Assembly: GCA_023819025.1 (NCBI GenBank)
Contig: JAMWDC010000010.1
Span: 1-7,821, forward strand
Direction: 5' to 3'
Source of the DNA: Candidatus Omnitrophota bacterium
GTDB taxonomy: Bacteria; Omnitrophota; Omnitrophia; Omnitrophales; Aquincolibacteriaceae
Length of the DNA: 7,821 nucleotides
Shown here in pieces: positions 1-6,000 of this stretch. The number at the start of each line of letters is the position of its first letter. Positions within the stretch are counted from its first letter, which is position 1. The position numbers and the translations under genes are program-made. The notes beneath the pieces were generated by a model. The model worked only from the letters and a program-made list of their open reading frames with translations, searched no databases and was not told where the DNA came from.

Positions 1-3000
1 GCAGCAGCGCGGACATCGGGTTCATAATGCATCAGCTCCCAGACCGCGAGGACTTTGATTTTGCTATCTAAATCGATTTCCGGATCGCGTGCAGCAACCG
101 ACAAACGTTCGAGCATTCGGATTTGCCGCAGGATCATGGTTTGAGAGTCTCGAGGATTGGCTCTCTGATCTAGGTAGAGCCGCCAGAGTTCCTGATCGTT
201 GAGTTGGTCCATCCAAGTGGTTTCAGCGCGGCTAAAAACCGAAAGAAGGTAAGGAACAAAGAAAACGTTTCGAACTCGTCCAGCAATATCATTAAGCGAA
301 AGGACAAGGGGTTTGATTTCCGATTCGTCCAAATCGTCATCGGTGAGCCGGAGCAGTAATCGATCTGCCTCTTCCCATAGAGGACCATAATCCTCCCCCT
401 CAAAATCTGAATCCTCCGTTCCCCTCATTTCCGCACGCGCCTCCGTCGGTTTTGTGGCCTCAGGAGATCTATCTTGTCCCAGCCGTCGCTGTTCGGGGGC
501 AACGACATCTTGGATGGTACCCGGCGTGTTCAGACGATCTGGAATCTCCCCATCCACAATCTGCTTCATCTTCAAACGCGCATAATGTCCGATCGTGCGT
601 GCATATCCCGGAAATCGGGTCTTGAGCGCCTTCAGAAAAGCCGCCGAGGGATCGGCGAGAACCGAAGGATCAATCGTCATCCCCTGACGCACCATGGCAC
701 TCAGCATCGCACTCATCCCCGTCGAATAAAATATAGGCAGGCGAACTAACAAACGCATATCTTCATGCACAGGCAATTTTGCGCCCAACAGGGCTTCGAT
801 CAAAACGTCGAGATTCATTTCAGCGCCGTCCGCCCAATACATGCCGCCTTCGGGATCCCGGACATCCGATCCATAATGAGGCGACATAAATCGCTCATCG
901 CCGAATGCCCGCTCCAAAATTCCGAGTTTATGCTCACGGTCGAGATACCTGGATCGGGCAATTTGGGCCACAAGTCCGCTTTCTAAGCTAAATCCGAATT
1001 CAGACCGGAAGAAATCCATCCCCCGGTCTATAAGCACCTGAAAAAACTTGAAGGCATCCTCAGAAGGCAAGGGTACTTTGCCTAGCACCCTACCGATCCA
1101 ATCCACTTCATCTTCCATTGGGACAAAACCGTCACGAGAAAAAACACGGTTTAAAAATGCGCTATTGAAATCCTCGCCGAGATTCCAAGTCGCCAATCTC
1201 GCAAGAACGTCTATCAAATCGTGAAATTCTTGATCGCGGCCGGTACCATACCCGTGAGGCAGATGATTGATACGAGGGATCCAGCCAGTTAACCAAGTTT
1301 CCAATGCAGTGCGGCGTGCTTGGGTATCGGTCATCGCGTCAATACTTTCCTGTATCCGGATGCGTCGAGGTTTTGCCAAAGCCCGCGAAGGTTCTGCGGC
1401 CGTAACCACTTCGCCCGCAGCTTCCGCAGAAACCGTCTGTTTCGGCAGTTTCTCCCAAAGCAATCTTGCCGCCGTATGATGAGGAACCAACCTCCCACGA
1501 AGCTCGAGCATATTATTAAGAGTTGTCCGAGCCGCCCGGACCCTGGAGTCGTCGGACCCTAATTTTTTTATAATTTGTTCGGCCCGTGAATAAATCTCTT
1601 CGAAATCAGAAAAGGCGGCGGTCCACACATCGGCCTTCGGGTTTCGAATTGTTTCGAGAAAATTACTAATCATTTGTTGTAACCCAGCATCTTCCAGTTG
1701 CAATCTTGCCATCACCGGCGGTAGTTCGCGGAAGAAATTCCTCATCCCCGATTCAAACAAGGCCAATACCCGAAGGCTATCCGCGGGCTCCAAATCGATT
1801 TGCTCCAAGACAAAAGGGCGACGCCCGTAAGGGCTGACATAAAGCGCGGAGACTTCAAAACCTCCTAAATTTTGGAATGCCGCAACGAGGATCTCGGCAT
1901 TCATGGCAGAAGGAAGTCCGGCGCGGGCCAAACTCCTAAAAAAGGTCTTGGGCGCATAATTAAACAAATCCTGACTAAAATCCCTGGACAAATAACGCCT
2001 GTATTCTTCATTGGACCGGAGGTACCTGAGAAAATATTCCTTTTTCACTTCAGCCGATAAATTCATACCGCCGGTCAAAGCAACTATCCGGGTCGTGTTG
2101 AGATCCTCCCGTAGAGCGCGCTCCAAAAATTGCACAAGATCTGCCTCCGCCCTCGCCCGGCCCAGAAACTCAAGTGCCGCTTCCCTCACACGATGGTCCG
2201 GATCGTCAAATCCCTTTCTGAGAAAGTTGTTTGTATCCTCCACACTCAACAGTTCAGCAGTCTGGACCACGCCTCGGCTTGCCGACCGCCGGACATGGAA
2301 CGAACGGTCAGGATGCAACATCCCATTCGCCAGGGCGACACCTGCGCCGTAGTTATAACGGATAATCAGCGGAAGGAATAATTCGAACCGTGTTGCCATA
2401 TCAAAGAAAGGAAAGGTATCGACGATCAGCCTGATTATAGCGGGCGGCGCCTGTTGAGCCGCGTTCATCATTTCAGACATGATTGCCTGAGCACTTTCTT
2501 GATCGAGATCATCTTCGCGCGTTGCCAATGCACGGCCGGGCGTTCTCACCGCCTCAAGCCCGCGAAGCACGCGCTGATCACCTTCACTGAGCCGTCCTGA
2601 AAGTTTTTGAGCTAAATACTCGGTATCGCCGGGATTAAGACGGGTTGCGTCCAGAAACGAAGGAGGCATAAACTGGTTGACCCGTCCGGCTTGGCCTCGG
2701 GCAATCAATTTGACTAGACTTTCCCACGAAATAAACGTCACCTTAAAGGCTTCGCCGTTCGGCCCCAACAGACCGCGCGCCACGAAATTACGCGGACAGC
2801 CCTGGCGGTCAAAGAGCCGTGGGTCGTTCATGTTAAAATGGAATTCACCGCTACCCGGCGAAGTTTCGACGGCCTGGAAATCGATCTTCTCGCCTCCCGG
2901 AAACTCCATCCGCACAACATGAGGGCGAGGTGTTTCGCGGTCTTCGGTATCATGATAATATTTCGTGATCCCACGGCTCGAAATAATGAAGTAATTTCGT

Positions 3001-6000
3001 GAAGTCCCTATGCTGAATAAATCACCACGATATTGTTCCGAACCGTAAACACCCCCGCGCCGAGTCGCATAACCGGAAGGAAACGGATCACCTCCGGGAT
3101 GACTGTGCAAATGCTCTCTTTGCGGATCCGAGCCCGGAAACAGCACCGAAAATTGAGCCGGTTCTCCTTTGACTGCCGTAAGCTTTCCAGCCGCAGGAAT
3201 TCCCGGAATCACTCCGACTTCAAAAGCAAGATCCCCCATACGAACATAATCTGCCAAGGTCAAAGGATCATGTTCCGCATGGAGCCCGACAAGAGGCTCT
3301 GCTTGAAACCGATTGAGTGTCTCGGCAAACGTATCGCTTTCAAGCCGGCTGACCTCATCCAAAATCATCCGCGCCTTCCCCACGTTTTTCTGGGCAGCGA
3401 GAATCAGTTCCCTATAGACATACGATTGGGTGGATTGATCTTCAACAATACCAAAAAGCTCCTTGACCAGTCCATTGGCCTCTGGAGTATCAAAGCTCAA
3501 AAGATGCTCGATGATTCCATGCCGATAACTCAACTGTAACGCTCCGGCAACGTCTTCAGCACGAATACGCGACAAAATTGCCCGCGTCAGATGATCTACA
3601 TCCCGGGGCCCCCAATCTCGCGACAACAGGCTTAACACTGCACGGGCTCGCAATTCCCTATCCTCACTCGCCAATGCATGGATAATCGCGGCAACGTAAA
3701 CGTCATAACCCTCCTTTTGAGCAACATCCCTAAACCACTGGGGATGGTAGAAAATTCTCGGATCTCTCATGGCACGTTTGACTCGTGCAATCCCGCGTTT
3801 AATTTTATTTTCCTGAGCATGAGGGCCTAAATATCCCGCACTGACAAGCCCAACCAGATCAAGCCCGCCCTTGGCCTCATCTTCTTTTTTCGGCGGCACG
3901 ATCTTCGCGGGATCGATCGAAGGAATTAAACTCGACTTTGGCAACTTTCCGGCAGGCAGATTGTCCTCGGGCTGGTCCTCCGCAGGTTTGCGCACCTCGG
4001 AGCGGAAGGGTTGTTCAGGTTGGACAATCAAAATTTCGACGTCGCGCTGCAGATTTTGTACCGTGACATAAACCAAGCCGTCGACGGACCTAAGTATTAT
4101 CCGACCCACCTCGGGTATATCAATCGCCTTCCGGCCAAGCTCGACCATCGAGGGTGCGATTTTATCAAATTGCTCGGCTGGGATTTCCATCAAACGCTCG
4201 ACGTCGTTAGGATCGAACGAAAGGATCTTATCGAATACCTTGTCCCGGCCCTTCGAGGCAACCATATGCACGGAACCGTGAAATAAAAAACCCTTTGTTT
4301 CATTCGGCCCAATGGCTAAAGGGAGCCACGGCTCGTGATATAAATCACGCCACATTTGTATGCGCTGTTTGATCTTTCGCACAGTTAACGGATCCCGGTC
4401 GCGGAGATGAATCGCAGATCCGTTTTTCGATCCTTCGTCACGAAAAATGATAGAGGGCCCCGAATGAGTTTCGATAAGAGTCAACCAAAGATGATTCCGC
4501 GACACACCTGCCCAAACGGGAATCTCGGTGGGAATCTCTTGAACCGTCGGTGGGGCTCCAAATTCTCGACTGACACCGTAAGCAACGAGTTTAAGCCGAT
4601 TACTCTCACCGCGCTGAAACTGGTACGGGGTGTCGAATTCAAGCGGGATTTGTGTTTTGCCGTCCGGCAAATGCAGAAAATAGACCCTGGCTTGCGGACT
4701 TTGACGGATATAGAAAAATTGCTCTGCCCCTGGACGGCGATCCAAACTAAAACATTCCAATTCCTCCGGCTTAAGCAGCAAAAAGGAAACGTTCCCTGGG
4801 GTTTTGATCCCAAAAGGCAAAACAGGATGCCCCTCCAAAGAATACACGACATCATTGTTGAAAGGATCCCAGGGATTAGCTTCATCTACTTTCTCCACGT
4901 TTCCAGCCGCATGTGGAAATGTGGCAAATTCATAAAACCATGTGTTATTCTTCGAACCAAGATCCTCAAGGATCAGCCTTTTGCCGTCCAGAATTATCCG
5001 GGCGTGCTCACGAGAGGCTGTGCTTTCATCAACAATAATATCCACCTTCTTTGCATTTCTTCCCAAGGTTAGCGAACGGATATTGTCGTTGACTTTCCAT
5101 TCGTTACGAAACTTCACGCCGGTCGTTTCGATTTGCTTTGTTTGCGCATCCTGCCGGAAATGAAGAAGCGTAATGGATGCCTGATCAAATCCCAAAACCT
5201 GATAAAAATTGTGGCCGATTCGAAAAACATCGTTGACCTTGATGATTTTTTGACGGTTGTCTTGATGCAAGCGTACAGGTGTTTGTCGCTTAATCCATTC
5301 ATTTCCACCCGCGACAGAAAGCCGTTCGTCTTTACCTTCTTCCCGCGCCTCGGAGCGCACTTCGGCCCGATGTACACCGCGGGGGTGTACATCGGCAGAG
5401 ATTTCTACGATGGTGGGTGGGACAACGGCGTTCCCTAATTCGGCCGCCGCGCCTCTTAAGGCGAGTCGCGCGGCTTGATTATGTTCTTCAGGAGTTAGTG
5501 CCCCCTTGACGCTCACCTGCATTGGAACTATCTTTTTAACGGTATCGACGAATCCCTGCACGTGTTCTGGAGATGGGCCCACTGTCGATACTTCCGGGGG
5601 TAGCAACTTTTGCCGATCGATCTGTCTTTGTAGCAATTCCTCGACGGCGGGTGTAGCTTCGCGCGCAGCATTTTCGATTCTGGGCGTCACAATATTCGAC
5701 AGTCCCATCGCGTCAAGTGCCTCGGGAACAAGCTTACCCAGATCCACATTCGCGGGAATATTTTCAACCTCCAAAGTTTCGACTCGTGGCGGAACTCGGC
5801 CTTCGGAACGGTTAAATTCGAATAGGACTGAACCTGAACCTGGAATTCCCCTGGCTAACGCATGAAACGGGCCCAAATTAAAGGTCTTGACCTGACTGGC
5901 TCTATCAATGAGCGCGGATATATTTTCCTGATTGACTTGGTTACTATCCATCAGCTCCCGGAGTCCTTTTGAAAATTCGGCCATCTGTGCTTGAAACCGT

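Larger units (their letters stand above)
5283..5810 (-). other. Pro/Glu-rich interdomain linker with the tag RAEVRSEAR
   Basis: Residues ~671-846 separate the helical N-terminal part from the FHA modules. Proline and charged residues are frequent and hydrophobic patterning is weak, apart from a short possible alpha/beta segment around residues 760-810. Near its end stands the doubled tag RAEVRSEAR (res 818-826) followed by an acidic, Gly-containing run. Probably flexible; no enzymatic function is suggested. Confidence 0.45.

Noticed and set aside
3270..3281. HAEH at residues 1514-1517 as a zinc protease motif
   Set aside because: It does not fit HExxH or another zinc protease signature; the better metal-site candidate is the HxHx7S motif about 55 residues later.
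3033..3539. Plus-strand open frame of 168 codons
   Set aside because: Antisense to the JAMM-like domain and the helical block before it; composition rich in Arg, Lys and Ser, no family resemblance.
4481..4885. Minus-strand open frame of 134 codons in another frame
   Set aside because: Overlaps the main frame completely between and across the FHA modules and shows no motif of its own.
4407..5072. Plus-strand open frame of 221 codons
   Set aside because: It lies opposite the FHA modules of the minus-strand gene, whose FHA motifs are unmistakable. Its own translation is full of Arg, Pro, Lys and Cys with no recognisable motif, as expected of an antisense shadow.
5367..5395. Inverted repeat as an intrinsic transcription terminator
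   Set aside because: Neither side has a T-tract, and the coding frame runs straight through it.
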